Assembly: GCA_000773965.1 (NCBI GenBank)
Contig: JRUP01000027.1
Location: 1 to 64,000 of the forward strand
Origin: Enterobacter cancerogenus
GTDB lineage: Bacteria; Pseudomonadota; Gammaproteobacteria; Enterobacterales; Enterobacteriaceae
Reading direction: 5' to 3'
Length of the DNA: 64,000 nucleotides
Shown here: positions 26,850 to 39,019 of the stretch, piece after piece
Position numbering within the stretch: the stretch's first letter is position 1
Layout of the letters: each line of letters opens with the position of its first letter
The notes under the pieces: model-generated
The model's database searches: none
The model's input: the letters and a program-made list of their open reading frames with translations, nothing else
What the model was told of the DNA's origin: nothing
Program-made: the position numbers and the translations under genes

Positions 26850-27710
26850 ATGAAATCCTACTCTTGTGCTGTTTTAGTGCTGTTGTTTCCCTTGTCTGGT
26901 TCAGCGCTGGCGGTGAGCACTGCCTGTCCGCCTCTGAGCAAAAATATTACCAGCAGCAACAACTGGATCATGCTGGGGGGTGATGCCAAAGGCGCGGTAC
27001 GTCAGGTCGTAGCCGGTGAGTTTGGTAAAGATGTCGATTCGCAAAAGCGCGTGCTGGGGCAGTTCGATCAGTGCGGGGATTTGATGGTTGCCGACATTAC
27101 GTATGACAAGAACGAAGGCAACGTGGTGCTAACTATGGAACAGCACATCGCCCGCGTGCAGCGAGGTTGGGTGGCGGAGTATGCCTACCTGGTCAAAGTG
27201 GTAAAAGCGGGCAAAGAGGAAGTGGTGGATAACCGTCAGGGCACCATCAGCTGGCAAATGGGTCAGCATGGCAACATCATCAGTTCGTCCGACAAATTCA
27301 CCAGCATGGGCAAGGATGGCTTCACCGATACCACTTACCGCTACGACAAACATTTTCGTCTGGAGAAAAGTGTCGCGCGCGGCAGTGATGTGATGACCAA
27401 CGGAGAGAGCACCTGGCGCTGGAATCCACAAGGGCTGGTCACCTCATCGTCCAGTGCACGCGGTAAAGACACCTACAGTTATGATAAGCAGTGGCGAGAG
27501 CTGCGGCTTAATGGCTTTGCTACCACGCCTGTCAGTACCTTAAGTTCAGTTGATGAGTGTCAGTTATGGGATGAAGTGGGCAACTGTACGCTAAGTTATC
27601 TGCATGAAACCGAGGTGTTTGCTAAAGGCACCATCGAGCGCCACCTGAGTTCTGCGTACAAATATCAGTACTGGGATCGCCCGCCAGCCGTAGCGGATGA
27701 CGGGGAATAA
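26850..27710 (+). CDS. exported protein resembling YnfC (UPF0257)
   Basis: This 286-residue protein has an N-terminal signal peptide (MKSYSCAVLVLLFPLSGSALA, cleavage near residue 21) without a lipobox. The middle and end contain YD-like repeats (TYRYDKHFRLEKS, WNPQGLVTSSS, TYSYDKQWRELRL). These recall the E. coli YnfC lipoprotein and, more loosely, RHS-type strands. A CQLWDEVGNC pair near the C-terminus could form a disulfide. It is probably periplasmic; the function is unknown. The family assignment is from memory of YnfC and is tentative. Confidence 0.6.
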   Translation: MKSYSCAVLVLLFPLSGSALAVSTACPPLSKNITSSNNWIMLGGDAKGAVRQVVAGEFGKDVDSQKRVLGQFDQCGDLMVADITYDKNEGNVVLTMEQHIARVQRGWVAEYAYLVKVVKAGKEEVVDNRQGTISWQMGQHGNIISSSDKFTSMGKDGFTDTTYRYDKHFRLEKSVARGSDVMTNGESTWRWNPQGLVTSSSSARGKDTYSYDKQWRELRLNGFATTPVSTLSSVDECQLWDEVGNCTLSYLHETEVFAKGTIERHLSSAYKYQYWDRPPAVADDGE

Positions 27711-27723
27711 AGGCGTCTTATCC

Positions 27724-27752
27724 GGGCGCACCGCGGTGCGCCCAACCTTTTT
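27724..27752. terminator. terminator between the YnfC-like gene and gldA
   Basis: A perfect 20-base palindrome, GGGCGCACCGCGGTGCGCCC, is followed by AACCTTTTTT. It serves the rightward gene and sits at the 3' end of leftward gldA. Confidence 0.85.
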
Positions 27753-28849
27753 TACTGCACGGTTTTACTGAAGGCATCCACTGCGACAATCGCGTTAGCA
27801 ATGTCTTCTGGCGACAAGTTCGGGTTGAGGTTCTTCAATGTATCCCCCTCGCTGTTTGCCAGCGCCCCAACGCGCAGCAGATTCTCCCAGGACTCGTTCT
27901 CCAGATGCAGCTCTTTCAACGTGGTCGGCATTTTGATGGAACGGTAGAAGCGGATATAGCGCGCAATCTCTTCATCCGGACGCTGCTCCAGCACCATCTG
28001 CGTCAGCGTGCCGTAAGCGACTTTCTCGCCGTGCGTGAGATGGTGGATATCGCCATCAATTGCGGTAAAGCCATTATGAATGGCGTGCGCGCCAGCCAAT
28101 CCGGCATTCTCAAAGCCAAGACCTGAAAGCAGGGTATTGGCTTCCACCACCGCTTCCACGGCTGGCGTCACGCGTTTTTCACTCACAGCGGTGTAAGCAC
28201 TGTAGCCCCATGTCAGGAGCGTCTCTTCACAGGCGCGCGCAATCGCGGTGCCTGCAATGGTCGGATCGCCGTTGACCATCGATTTGGCGTGCGAGCGCAG
28301 CACGGCCTGAGCTTCAACCCAGGTGGCCAGACCATCGGCAATGCCGGAGGCGAACAAGCGGGCTGGCGCACCGGCACAAACCGCGGTATCCACCAGCACC
28401 AGATCCGGATTTTTGCTGTAGAAGCGATAGCTTTCGAATACGCCGCTGTCGGAATAGATCACGGATAACGCGCTGCAGGGCGCATCCGTCGAGGCCACGG
28501 TCGGCACAATGGCGACCGGCTGCTTAAGCTCATCTGCAATCGCTTTTACGGTATCCAGCGTTTTACCGCCGCCAAGGCCCACCACCACATTGCTGCCTTG
28601 TGATCTCGCCAGTTGCGTTAAACGATTGATCTCGTTGCTGGAGGCTTCACCGTTAAACTGCTGCCAGCTGAACTCAATGCCCGCCGCTTTTAACGTTTTC
28701 TGTGTGCGTTCACCAATCAGTTTCCAGACGATGTCATCGGCGACCAAAAATGCATGCTGGCCCAGCTCAGCCACATAGGTCCCCAATTCATCCAGCACAC
28801 CTGCACCCTGAACATACTTACGCGGAGAAGAAAAAATGAATTTACTCAT
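27752..28849 (-). CDS. gldA: glycerol dehydrogenase
   Basis: This 365-residue NAD-dependent enzyme belongs to the group III (iron-containing-type) alcohol dehydrogenase superfamily. Typical GldA motifs are GLGGGKTLDTVKA (near residue 92), PTVASTDAPCSALSVIY (near 118), and the metal-binding HAIHNGFTAI and HLTHGEKVAYG. It oxidises glycerol to dihydroxyacetone, or reduces related carbonyls. The start is the ATG at 28849 with CAAGGAG upstream; the longer frame to 28897 has no family support. A strong Fur-like box lies 85 bp upstream. Confidence 0.9.
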   Translation of the reverse strand: MSKFIFSSPRKYVQGAGVLDELGTYVAELGQHAFLVADDIVWKLIGERTQKTLKAAGIEFSWQQFNGEASSNEINRLTQLARSQGSNVVVGLGGGKTLDTVKAIADELKQPVAIVPTVASTDAPCSALSVIYSDSGVFESYRFYSKNPDLVLVDTAVCAGAPARLFASGIADGLATWVEAQAVLRSHAKSMVNGDPTIAGTAIARACEETLLTWGYSAYTAVSEKRVTPAVEAVVEANTLLSGLGFENAGLAGAHAIHNGFTAIDGDIHHLTHGEKVAYGTLTQMVLEQRPDEEIARYIRFYRSIKMPTTLKELHLENESWENLLRVGALANSEGDTLKNLNPNLSPEDIANAIVAVDAFSKTVQ

Positions 28850-28933
28850 AGCGACAACTCCTTGATGTGAGAAAAGCCGTTGCCGATAAAGTGACACAGA
28901 TAAATGACGGAGATTTAACCATTACTGGCAAGT

Positions 28934-28948
28934 TGAGAATTATTATCA
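28934..28948. promoter_or_regulatory. Fur-like box between gldA and the LysE-type gene
   Basis: TGAGAATTATTATCA matches the 7-1-7 Fur pattern TGATAATNATTATCA at all fixed positions but one. It sits between divergent gldA (start 28849) and the exporter gene (start 29025), so either promoter could be iron-controlled. Confidence 0.6.
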
Positions 28949-29024
28949 ATTGCTGACGGAAGGTAACTATCGTCAAGATGTTGCGGCAAGGTTAAGATAG
29001 CGGCCAACTGACAGGGAGCTCGCC

Positions 29025-29645
29025 ATGACACTGATATTTTCATTTCTTTTTGCCATTACTATTCTGACGTTAACGCCAGGCTTTGATACCGCGCTGGTGC
29101 TACGATCCGCAGCCGCACAGGGCTGGAAGAGGGCATCAGCCACCGCATTGGGTGTCACCATGGGTTGTCTGGTGTGGGGCGTAGCAGTGGGGCTGGGTCT
29201 TGGCGCGCTGCTGCTGGCTTCCGAAATGGCGTATAACCTGCTGAAGTGGGTCGGCGCTGCCTATCTGCTCTATCTCGGCGTCAAACTGCTGCTGAATCCC
29301 CGCACTCAGGCGGAAGAGAGTCAGAGTGTGCAGGGTAAAGAGCAGAGCTATTTCGCCTGCTTCTCGCGAGGATTATTCGGCAATCTGTTAAATCCGAAAG
29401 TCGGTGTGTTTTATGTCACGTTCCTGCCACAGTTTATTCCGGCCGGTGCGTCAGTGGCGCTGTGGTGCACCCTGATGGCGTTAACGCATATGATGATTGG
29501 CCTGGTATGGAATGCGGTATTAATTGGCGGCAGTCAGTATTTTGCGGCGCATCTGCGCCGTCCAACAGTGCTGAAAGTGATGGATCGTTTGACGGGCTGT
29601 GTGTTTATCGGTTTCGCCGCGAAGCTGGCGCTGTCGCGGCGTTGA
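29025..29645 (+). CDS. LysE/RhtB family amino acid exporter
   Basis: This 206-residue membrane protein has about six hydrophobic segments and the family N-terminal motif LTPGFDTALVLRSAAAQGWK, with the later LFGNLLNPKVGVFYVTFLPQF. These proteins export amino acids or homoserine-like compounds. The exact substrate cannot be read from the sequence. AGGGAGCTCGCC precedes the ATG. It ends 3 bp before the convergent cmoB stop. Confidence 0.88.
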   Translation: MTLIFSFLFAITILTLTPGFDTALVLRSAAAQGWKRASATALGVTMGCLVWGVAVGLGLGALLLASEMAYNLLKWVGAAYLLYLGVKLLLNPRTQAEESQSVQGKEQSYFACFSRGLFGNLLNPKVGVFYVTFLPQFIPAGASVALWCTLMALTHMMIGLVWNAVLIGGSQYFAAHLRRPTVLKVMDRLTGCVFIGFAAKLALSRR

Positions 29646-29648
29646 GCA

Positions 29649-32241
<2,593 letters not shown>

Positions 32242-32360
32242 ACGCGGCTCCTGATCCTTTTACGGGCGGGAATAGGCCGGGTAATGTACCCTGTTTTGGT
32301 GTCGGCAGGAAAATCCGCGCGATAAACCGCAATGTTTTGCCCGCTTTGATCTGGCTCTAC

Positions 32361-32389
32361 TTATCCTGCCTGGGTTTTTCCATTATAAT
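32361..32389 (+). promoter_or_regulatory. probable sigma-70 promoter of aspS
   Basis: A perfect -10 hexamer TATAAT (32384-32389) lies 17 bp after a weak -35 (TTATCC, 32361-32366). Transcription would start near 32396, about 79 bases before the aspS ATG. Confidence 0.6.
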
Positions 32390-32405
32390 AGCCGCCTTTT
32401 TTTGC

Positions 32406-32442
32406 GACAGCATCTCAGAAGGTTACGCGGCCTGATGCTGTC
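32406..32442 (+). other. hairpin in the aspS 5' leader
   Basis: GACAGCATC (32406-32414) and GATGCTGTC (32434-32442) form a perfect 9-bp stem with a 19-base loop. It begins about ten bases after the predicted transcript start and ends 32 bases before the ATG. No U-run follows, so it is not a simple terminator. Confidence 0.5.
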
Positions 32443-32474
32443 TGGCAGCAGCGGCGAAGTTAAAAGGATACGTT

Positions 32475-34256
32475 ATGCGTACAGAATATTGCGGACAGCT
32501 CAATCTGTCTCACGTGGGTCAGCAAGTCACTCTCTGCGGTTGGGTTAACCGCCGTCGCGATCTGGGCAGCCTGATTTTTATCGATATGCGCGACCGTGAA
32601 GGTATCGCTCAGGTATTCTTCGACGCCGATCATCAGGACGCTTTCCAGCTGGCCTCTGAGTTGCGTAACGAATTCTGTATCCAGATCACCGGCACCGTGC
32701 GTGCGCGTGAAGAGAAAAACCGCAACAGCGATATGGCCACCGGCGATGTTGAAGTGTTTGCCCATGCGCTGAACATCATCAACCGCGCTGAACCTCTGCC
32801 GCTGGACTCTAACCAGACCAACAGCGAAGAAGCGCGTCTGACCTATCGCTATCTGGACCTGCGTCGTCCGGAAATGGCCCAGCGTCTGAAAACCCGTGCG
32901 AAAATCACCAGCTTCGTGCGTCGCTTTATGGATAACGAGGGCTTCCTCGATATCGAAACCCCGATGTTGACCAAAGCCACGCCAGAAGGTGCGCGTGACT
33001 ATCTGGTGCCAAGCCGCGTGCATAAAGGCAAATTCTACGCGCTGCCGCAGTCCCCACAGCTGTTCAAACAGCTGCTGATGATGTCCGGTTTCGATCGCTA
33101 TTATCAGATCGTTAAATGCTTCCGTGATGAAGACTTGCGTGCAGACCGTCAGCCAGAATTCACCCAAATCGACGTGGAAACCTCTTTCATGACCGCCGAG
33201 CAGGTGCGTGAAAAGATGGAGCGTCTGATTCGTGAACTGTGGATCGACGTGAAAGGCGTGGATCTCGGTGACTTCCCGCAAATGACTTTTGCTGAAGCCA
33301 TGAACCGCTACGGTTCGGATAAGCCTGACTTGCGTAACCCGATGGAGCTGGTGGACGTGGCTGACCTGCTGAAAAGCGTGGAATTCCAGGTGTTCGCTGG
33401 ACCGGCTAACGATCCGAAAGGTCGTGTTGCCGCGCTGCGTGTGCCAGGCGGCGCGGCGCTGACGCGTAAGCAGATTGATGAGTACACCAAATTTGTTGAG
33501 ATCTATGGCGCCAAAGGTTTGGCGTGGATGAAGATCAACGAGCGTGCAAAAGGCTTCGAGGGTGTACAGAGCCCGGTGGCGAAGTTCCTGACGCCTGAAA
33601 TCGTTGAAGCGATTCTGAACCGCACCACTGCGCAAGATGGCGATCTGATCTTCTTCGGTGCTGACCGTGCCAAAATCGTCACTGATGCGCTGGGTGCACT
33701 GCGTCTGAAAGTGGGCCGTGATCTGAAGATTACTGACGAAAGCATGTGGGCACCGCTGTGGGTCATCGACTTCCCAATGTTTGAAGCGGATGAAGAGGGC
33801 GGTCTGGCTGCGATGCACCACCCGTTCACCTCGCCGAAAGAACTGACGGCTGAACAGCTGGCGGTCGACCCGACGCAGGCCGTGGCGAACGCTTACGATA
33901 TGGTGATCAATGGCTACGAAGTGGGTGGCGGTTCCGTGCGTATCCACAACGGTAACATGCAGCAGACCGTATTCAGCATTCTCGGTATTACCGAAGAAGA
34001 GCAGCGCGAGAAGTTTGGCTTCCTGCTTGATGCCCTGAAATACGGCACACCACCGCACGCGGGCCTGGCCTTTGGTCTGGACCGTCTGACGATGCTGCTG
34101 ACCGGCACCGACAACATCCGTGATGTTATCGCGTTCCCGAAAACCACTGCAGCGGCGTGCCTGATGACCGAAGCGCCAAGCGAAGCCAACCCGGCGGCGC
34201 TGCTGGATCTCGGTATTCTGGTGGCACCGAAGAAAGAAAAGTCAGAGAACAAGTAA
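32475..34256 (+). CDS. aspS: aspartyl-tRNA synthetase
   Basis: This 593-residue class IIb synthetase has an N-terminal OB-fold anticodon-binding domain ([20 protein letters not shown]). Motif 2 lies in [20 protein letters not shown] (near residue 215), a bacterial GAD insertion domain occupies about 290-420, and motif 3 is in [11 protein letters not shown] near 535. It attaches aspartate to tRNA-Asp. AAAAGGATACGTT precedes the ATG. The stop overlaps the nudB start by one base. Confidence 0.95.
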   Translation: MRTEYCGQLNLSHVGQQVTLCGWVNRRRDLGSLIFIDMRDREGIAQVFFDADHQDAFQLASELRNEFCIQITGTVRAREEKNRNSDMATGDVEVFAHALNIINRAEPLPLDSNQTNSEEARLTYRYLDLRRPEMAQRLKTRAKITSFVRRFMDNEGFLDIETPMLTKATPEGARDYLVPSRVHKGKFYALPQSPQLFKQLLMMSGFDRYYQIVKCFRDEDLRADRQPEFTQIDVETSFMTAEQVREKMERLIRELWIDVKGVDLGDFPQMTFAEAMNRYGSDKPDLRNPMELVDVADLLKSVEFQVFAGPANDPKGRVAALRVPGGAALTRKQIDEYTKFVEIYGAKGLAWMKINERAKGFEGVQSPVAKFLTPEIVEAILNRTTAQDGDLIFFGADRAKIVTDALGALRLKVGRDLKITDESMWAPLWVIDFPMFEADEEGGLAAMHHPFTSPKELTAEQLAVDPTQAVANAYDMVINGYEVGGGSVRIHNGNMQQTVFSILGITEEEQREKFGFLLDALKYGTPPHAGLAFGLDRLTMLLTGTDNIRDVIAFPKTTAAACLMTEAPSEANPAALLDLGILVAPKKEKSENK

Positions 34257-34687
34257 TGGGCTATAAACATCCGGTTTCAGTGCTGGTGGTGATATTTGCG
34301 CGAGATACTGGCCGGGTGTTAATGCTGCAGCGACGGGATGATGAAAGCTTCTGGCAATCTGTGACCGGCAGCCTCGAAGCGGGTGAAAGCCCGCGTCAGG
34401 CGGCACAGCGCGAAGTGTCAGAAGAGCTGGGTATCGACGTTGCGGGCGAACAGCTGGTGCTGGACGATTGCCACAAACACATTGAGTTTGAAATCTTCCC
34501 GCACTATCGCCATCGCTACGCACCTGGCATCACGCACAACCGCGAACATTGGTTCCGGCTGGCACTTCCGCAAGAGCGCGATCTCCTACTTACGGAGCAT
34601 CTCGCCGCGCGCTGGCTCGATCCTGCCGCAGCCGCAGCCCTGACCAAGTCCTGGAGTAACCGCCAGGCAATCGAAGAATTTACCTGA
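34256..34687 (+). CDS. nudB: dihydroneopterin triphosphate diphosphatase NudB
   Basis: This 143-residue Nudix hydrolase shows the Nudix box around residues 40-62 (GSLEAGESPRQAAQREVSEE, with the closing ELGI). NudB removes pyrophosphate from dihydroneopterin triphosphate in folate synthesis. The ATG overlaps the aspS stop (TAATG), so the pair is coupled. The N-terminus [15 protein letters not shown] matches the family better than any longer frame. Confidence 0.9.
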   Translation: MGYKHPVSVLVVIFARDTGRVLMLQRRDDESFWQSVTGSLEAGESPRQAAQREVSEELGIDVAGEQLVLDDCHKHIEFEIFPHYRHRYAPGITHNREHWFRLALPQERDLLLTEHLAARWLDPAAAAALTKSWSNRQAIEEFT

Positions 34688-35011
34688 ATGCCCGCTGCCG
34701 CGCGTTTTTCCGGCGACGATTAAGGTAGATTCCACGAATTCGACGAAGCGCATTTCCTTCGTGTTTAAATCCGGTGCCAGACATTTATCTCGCACCGCTA
34801 AAATTGAACAGATGGCGTAATCGGCACAGATTGTCAGTTCTACGCCGCCCAATATTGAACAGTCAGGCGTTATCGGCGCAGCAAGGTTGTTCACCGCTAG
34901 CGCGCAGCAACCGGAGCGTACTTTTGTAGGTGAGGATTGCGAGCACTGCCGGGGGACAAGATTGCAAGTGAGATAGCCTGCACCCTGTTAAAGATCGGAG
35001 AAATACTCAAG
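34688..35011 (+). other. intergenic region before yebC with a repeated motif
   Basis: This 324-bp region has no convincing gene. It holds two copies of a 27-28-bp imperfect repeat (listed separately) and a short dyad near 34732-34770. A promoter for yebC is expected but not obvious. Confidence 0.5.
34803..34881 (+). repeat. imperfect direct repeat upstream of yebC
   Basis: Two copies lie 51 bp apart at 34803-34829 and 34854-34881. Both begin ATTGAACAG and continue GGCGTNATCGGC followed by a CAG, with a 3-4-base variable insert. No further copy was seen in the window. Confidence 0.5.
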
Positions 35012-35755
35012 ATGGCTGGACATAGTAAGTGGGCAAATACAAAGCACCGCAAGGCGGCGCAGGACGCTAAGCGCGGCAAAATCTTCACCAAGATCATCCG
35101 TGAGCTGGTGACTGCAGCGAAACTGGGTGGCGGCGATGCCGGCTCCAACCCGCGTCTGCGCGCAGCAATGGACAAAGCCCTGTCCAACAACATGACCCGC
35201 GACACCATGAACCGTGCGATTGCACGCGGCGTGGGCGGCGAAGATGATTCCAACATGGAAACCATCATCTATGAAGGTTACGGTCCTGGCGGTTCAGCCG
35301 TTATGATCGAGTGTCTGAGTGACAACCGTAACCGTACCGTGGGCGAAGTGCGTCATGCCTTCACCAAAACCGGTGGCAACCTGGGAACCGACGGCTCCGT
35401 TTCTTACCTGTTCAGCAAAAAGGGTGTAATCTCCTTTGCGCCAGGTCAGGATGAAGATGCCGTCATGGAAGCAGCGCTGGAAGCCGGTGCGGAAGACGTG
35501 GTGAGCTACGACGACGGTGCGATTGATGTGTTTACCGCGTGGGAAGAGCTGGGTGCGGTGCGTGATGCGCTGGAAGCCGGCGGTCTGAAAGCGGATACCG
35601 CTGAAGTCTCGATGATCCCTTCCACCAAAGCGGAAATGGATGCGGAAACCGCACCGAAACTGCTGCGTCTGATCGACATGCTGGAAGACTGCGACGATGT
35701 GCAGGAAGTTTATCACAACGGTGAAATTTCTGATGAGGTCGCGGAAACGCTGTAA
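35012..35755 (+). CDS. yebC: YebC/PmpR family protein
   Basis: This 247-residue protein starts [20 protein letters not shown], the defining N-terminus of the family. YebC has been described as a transcriptional regulator, and recent work on homologues supports a role in translation at proline stretches. It is acidic and cytoplasmic. CGGAGAAATACTCAAG precedes the ATG. It sits upstream of ruvC as in E. coli. Confidence 0.93.
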   Translation: MAGHSKWANTKHRKAAQDAKRGKIFTKIIRELVTAAKLGGGDAGSNPRLRAAMDKALSNNMTRDTMNRAIARGVGGEDDSNMETIIYEGYGPGGSAVMIECLSDNRNRTVGEVRHAFTKTGGNLGTDGSVSYLFSKKGVISFAPGQDEDAVMEAALEAGAEDVVSYDDGAIDVFTAWEELGAVRDALEAGGLKADTAEVSMIPSTKAEMDAETAPKLLRLIDMLEDCDDVQEVYHNGEISDEVAETL

Positions 35756-35792
35756 TGGCGTTTTCCATTAACCTAAAAGCCGGAGGCGCGTA

Positions 35793-36320
35793 GTGGCGAT
35801 CATTCTCGGGATTGACCCCGGTTCGCGCGTCACCGGTTACGGTGTGATTCGTCAGGTTGGCCGCCAGCTCACCTATCTGGGCAGCGGCTGTATCCGCACC
35901 AACGTCACCGATCTTCCCTCACGCCTCAAACTGATCTACGCCGGGGTGACTGAAATCATCACCCAATTCTCGCCAGACTATTTCGCTATCGAGCAGGTGT
36001 TTATGGCGAAGAATGCCGACTCTGCACTGAAGCTAGGTCAGGCGCGTGGTGCAGCGATTGTCGCGGCAGTGAATCTCGATTTGCCGGTGTTTGAATATGC
36101 AGCGCGTCAGGTCAAACAAACGGTAACCGGCACCGGTGGGGCAGAGAAAAGTCAGGTACAGCATATGGTGCGAACCTTACTGAAACTGCCCGCTAACCCG
36201 CAAGCCGATGCCGCCGATGCGCTGGCGATCGCCATTACCCATTGTCATCTGAGCCAGAACACCGCGCGATTGAGTGACAATAAGCTGGTAATGACGCGCG
36301 GACGATTGCGGTCCGGCTGA
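35793..36320 (+). CDS. ruvC: Holliday junction resolvase RuvC
   Basis: This 175-residue nuclease has the acidic catalytic residues of the family: [12 protein letters not shown] (Asp near 7), [22 protein letters not shown] (Glu near 67) and a C-terminal [12 protein letters not shown] (two Asp near 138-141). It cuts the Holliday junctions that RuvAB migrates. The start is GTG at 35793 with GGAGGCGCGTA upstream. A terminator follows. Confidence 0.95.
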   Translation: MAIILGIDPGSRVTGYGVIRQVGRQLTYLGSGCIRTNVTDLPSRLKLIYAGVTEIITQFSPDYFAIEQVFMAKNADSALKLGQARGAAIVAAVNLDLPVFEYAARQVKQTVTGTGGAEKSQVQHMVRTLLKLPANPQADAADALAIAITHCHLSQNTARLSDNKLVMTRGRLRSG

Positions 36321-36337
36321 CGAAAACCCAAACATTG

Positions 36338-36366
36338 AAGGCTGGATATTGATCCAGCCTTTTTTA
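36338..36366 (+). terminator. terminator after ruvC
   Basis: AAGGCTGGAT and ATCCAGCCTT form a strong stem followed by TTTTTTA, 17 bp after the ruvC stop. Confidence 0.88.
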
Positions 36367-36527
36367 TGATATAAATACCCGTCATATTTCCACTGGCTGA
36401 TGCGCGAGCTACCCTTGTTCACCTGAATCACTGACCTCAGTGCGTTCATCGTCATGCGCTCGCTTGCCGCTTTAACGTCAGCGGAAATCAATCAGGTATT
36501 TTTAGGATTACATAAGGAACTGCTCAG

Positions 36528-37142
36528 GTGATTGGTCGCTTACGAGGCAATATTCTGGAAAAACAGCCGCCGCTGGTGTTGATTGAGGCGCACGGTGTGG
36601 GTTATGAAGTGCACATGCCAATGACCTGCTTCTACGAGCTGCCGGAGATCAATCAGGAAGCGATTATCTTCACCCAGTTTGTGGTGCGTGAAGATGCGCA
36701 ACTGCTGTTCGGCTTCAATAACAAACAAGAGCGTGCGCTGTTCCGTGAGCTGGTGAAAGTCAATGGCGTGGGGCCAAAGCTGGCACTGGCGATCCTTTCT
36801 GGTATGTCAGCACAACAGTTTGTGACCGCCGTTGAGCGTGAAGAGATCGCGTCATTGATCAAGTTGCCTGGCGTCGGCAAGAAAACCGCCGAGCGGCTGG
36901 TGGTGGAGATGAAAGACCGCTTTAAAGGCATGCACGGCGATCTGTTTGGCAGTGACTCGACCTTCACATTGACCACGCCGTCTGAAGCGCCAGCCGCGAA
37001 TGACGCTGAAGCTGAAGCGGTTGCTGCACTGGTGGCGCTGGGTTATAAACCGCAAGAAGCCAGCCGCATGATCAGTAAAGTCGGCAAACCTGATGCGGAT
37101 TGCGAAACGCTGATCCGTGAAGCTCTGCGCGCAGCTATTTGA
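36528..37142 (+). CDS. ruvA: Holliday junction branch migration protein RuvA
   Basis: This 204-residue DNA-binding subunit has an OB-fold N-terminus ([20 protein letters not shown]), two helix-hairpin-helix motifs ([14 protein letters not shown] and [15 protein letters not shown]) and a C-terminal domain that touches RuvB. The start is a GTG at 36528. It is separated from ruvC by its own region, where I could not find a convincing LexA box. ruvB follows after 8 bp. Confidence 0.95.
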   Translation: MIGRLRGNILEKQPPLVLIEAHGVGYEVHMPMTCFYELPEINQEAIIFTQFVVREDAQLLFGFNNKQERALFRELVKVNGVGPKLALAILSGMSAQQFVTAVEREEIASLIKLPGVGKKTAERLVVEMKDRFKGMHGDLFGSDSTFTLTTPSEAPAANDAEAEAVAALVALGYKPQEASRMISKVGKPDADCETLIREALRAAI

Positions 37143-37150
37143 GGTAATGC

Positions 37151-38155
37151 ATGATTGAAGCCGATCGCCTGGTCTCGGGCGTCTCTATAAATGAAGAAGA
37201 GAGCCTCGACCGTGCCATTCGTCCTAAGCTCCTGGCGGAATACGTGGGGCAACCGCAGGTACGCGAGCAGATGGAGATTTTCATCAAAGCAGCGCAACTG
37301 CGTGGCGATGCGTTGGACCATCTGCTGATTTTCGGACCGCCGGGATTAGGCAAAACCACGCTGGCTAACATTGTGGCGAATGAGATGGGCGTGAATTTAC
37401 GTACCACTTCTGGTCCGGTGCTGGAAAAAGCAGGCGATCTGGCTGCGATGCTGACCAACCTCGAACCTCATGACGTGCTGTTTATCGATGAGATCCACCG
37501 CTTATCACCGGTGGTGGAGGAGGTGCTCTATCCGGCGATGGAAGACTATCAGCTGGATATTATGATTGGCGAAGGCCCAGCGGCGCGCTCAATTAAACTC
37601 GATTTGCCCCCCTTTACCCTGATTGGCGCCACCACGCGCGCGGGCTCGCTGACCTCGCCGCTGCGCGATCGTTTTGGTATTGTGCAACGCCTTGAATTTT
37701 ACAACGTACCGGATCTGCAACACATCGTCAGCCGCAGTGCAGCGTGCTTAGGATTGGCATTGAGTGAAGAGGGCGCGTTAGAAGTGGCGCGCCGTGCCCG
37801 TGGTACACCTCGTATCGCCAACCGTTTATTGCGTCGCGTACGCGATTACGCCGAAGTTCGTGCCAACGGTTTGATGAGTGGTGAAGTCTCTGCCAGCGCA
37901 CTCGATATGCTCAACGTCGATAATCAGGGTTTCGATTATATGGACCGCAAGTTGCTGCTGGCGATCATCGACAAGTTCTCGGGTGGTCCGGTGGGTCTGG
38001 ATAACCTGGCGGCGGCGATTGGTGAAGAGCGGGAAACCATTGAAGATGTGATTGAACCCTTCCTGATTCAGCAGGGATTCATTCAGCGCACGCCGCGCGG
38101 CCGTCTGGCGACGCAGCATGCCTATAAGCACTTCGGCATCAGCCGCGAAGAGTAA
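37151..38155 (+). CDS. ruvB: Holliday junction branch migration ATPase RuvB
   Basis: This 334-residue AAA+ motor has Walker [13 protein letters not shown] (near residue 60), Walker [10 protein letters not shown] (near 112), and sensor motif IGATTRAG. The C-terminal winged helix ends with [16 protein letters not shown]. It drives DNA through RuvA tetramers during recombination repair. The ATG follows TTGAGGTAATGC, 8 bp after ruvA. Confidence 0.96.
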   Translation: MIEADRLVSGVSINEEESLDRAIRPKLLAEYVGQPQVREQMEIFIKAAQLRGDALDHLLIFGPPGLGKTTLANIVANEMGVNLRTTSGPVLEKAGDLAAMLTNLEPHDVLFIDEIHRLSPVVEEVLYPAMEDYQLDIMIGEGPAARSIKLDLPPFTLIGATTRAGSLTSPLRDRFGIVQRLEFYNVPDLQHIVSRSAACLGLALSEEGALEVARRARGTPRIANRLLRRVRDYAEVRANGLMSGEVSASALDMLNVDNQGFDYMDRKLLLAIIDKFSGGPVGLDNLAAAIGEERETIEDVIEPFLIQQGFIQRTPRGRLATQHAYKHFGISREE

Positions 38156-38211
38156 TTCAGCGTTACGCCACCCTATTCGGGTGTGCAGTTTCACGATCTG
38201 ACATTTGCTGA

Positions 38212-38233
38212 GGGGCCATTAATGGCCCCTTTA
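38212..38233. terminator. terminator between ruvB and znuB
   Basis: GGGGCCATTAATGGCCCC is a perfect palindrome followed by TTTATT, between convergent ruvB and znuB. Confidence 0.8.
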
Positions 38234-39019
38234 TTACGCCGCCGGCTTTTTAGCCATACTGAAGATGAACAGCACAGCAGCGCACAGCACCACGGAAGGG
38301 CCGGCGGGTGTATCGTAAGTGGCGGAGAACGTCAGTCCGCCGGTGACCGCCAGAATACCGATAATCACCGCAAAACCGGCCATCTGTTCCGGTGAACGGG
38401 AGAAACGACGTGCGGTGGCGGCGGGAATAATCAACAGTGAGGTGATAATCAGTGCACCGACAAACTTCATTGCCACACCAATGGTCAGGGCGGTGACCAG
38501 CATCAGCATCAGGCGCGTGCGTTGAATGTTGACGCCATCCACTTGAGCCAACTCCGGGCTGATGGTCATCGACAGCAGTGAGCGCCACTGCCATGCCATC
38601 ACCGCCAGTACAATGGCCACGCCAGCGCCCATCATCCACAAATCATCCGGTGTCACCGCCAGCAGATCGCCAAACAGATACGCCATTAAATCGACGCGTA
38701 CACCCTGCATCAGGCTGACTACCACCAAACCCAGCGACAGCGCGCTGTGCGCCATAATCCCGAGTAAGGTATCAATGGCCAAATGCGGACGACGCTCCAG
38801 CCACACCAAGCCCAGTGCCAGAAACACCGTCACCAGTATCACCGCGTAATAGGGATTCACATTGAGCAGCAGGCCAAACGCCACGCCGAGCAGAGAAGCG
38901 TGCGCCAGGGTATCACCGAAATAGGACATACGGCGCCAGACCACAAACGAGCCAAGCGGACCCGCCGCCAGCGCCAGCAGTACACCACCGAGCCAGCCGG
39001 GTAATAACAGTTCAATCAT
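38234..39019 (-). CDS. znuB: zinc ABC transporter permease ZnuB
   Basis: This 261-residue inner-membrane protein has about eight hydrophobic segments and the family motif [20 protein letters not shown] near the N-terminus. The start is the ATG at 39019, overlapping the znuC stop, and the length equals that of E. coli ZnuB. A longer frame to 39196 lies inside znuC and is not real. Confidence 0.94.
   Translation of the reverse strand: MIELLLPGWLGGVLLALAAGPLGSFVVWRRMSYFGDTLAHASLLGVAFGLLLNVNPYYAVILVTVFLALGLVWLERRPHLAIDTLLGIMAHSALSLGLVVVSLMQGVRVDLMAYLFGDLLAVTPDDLWMMGAGVAIVLAVMAWQWRSLLSMTISPELAQVDGVNIQRTRLMLMLVTALTIGVAMKFVGALIITSLLIIPAATARRFSRSPEQMAGFAVIIGILAVTGGLTFSATYDTPAGPSVVLCAAVLFIFSMAKKPAA

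Noticed and set aside
32460..34058. Minus-strand 532-codon open frame
   Set aside because: It mirrors aspS on the other strand and has no recognisable domain, so it is a shadow of codon bias.
34586..34894. Minus-strand 102-codon open frame
   Set aside because: It overlaps the end of nudB and the repeat region, with no family resemblance.
36321..36527. LexA (SOS) box upstream of ruvA
   Set aside because: I looked for CTG-N10-CAG dyads as in E. coli and saw none that was convincing, so none is reported.
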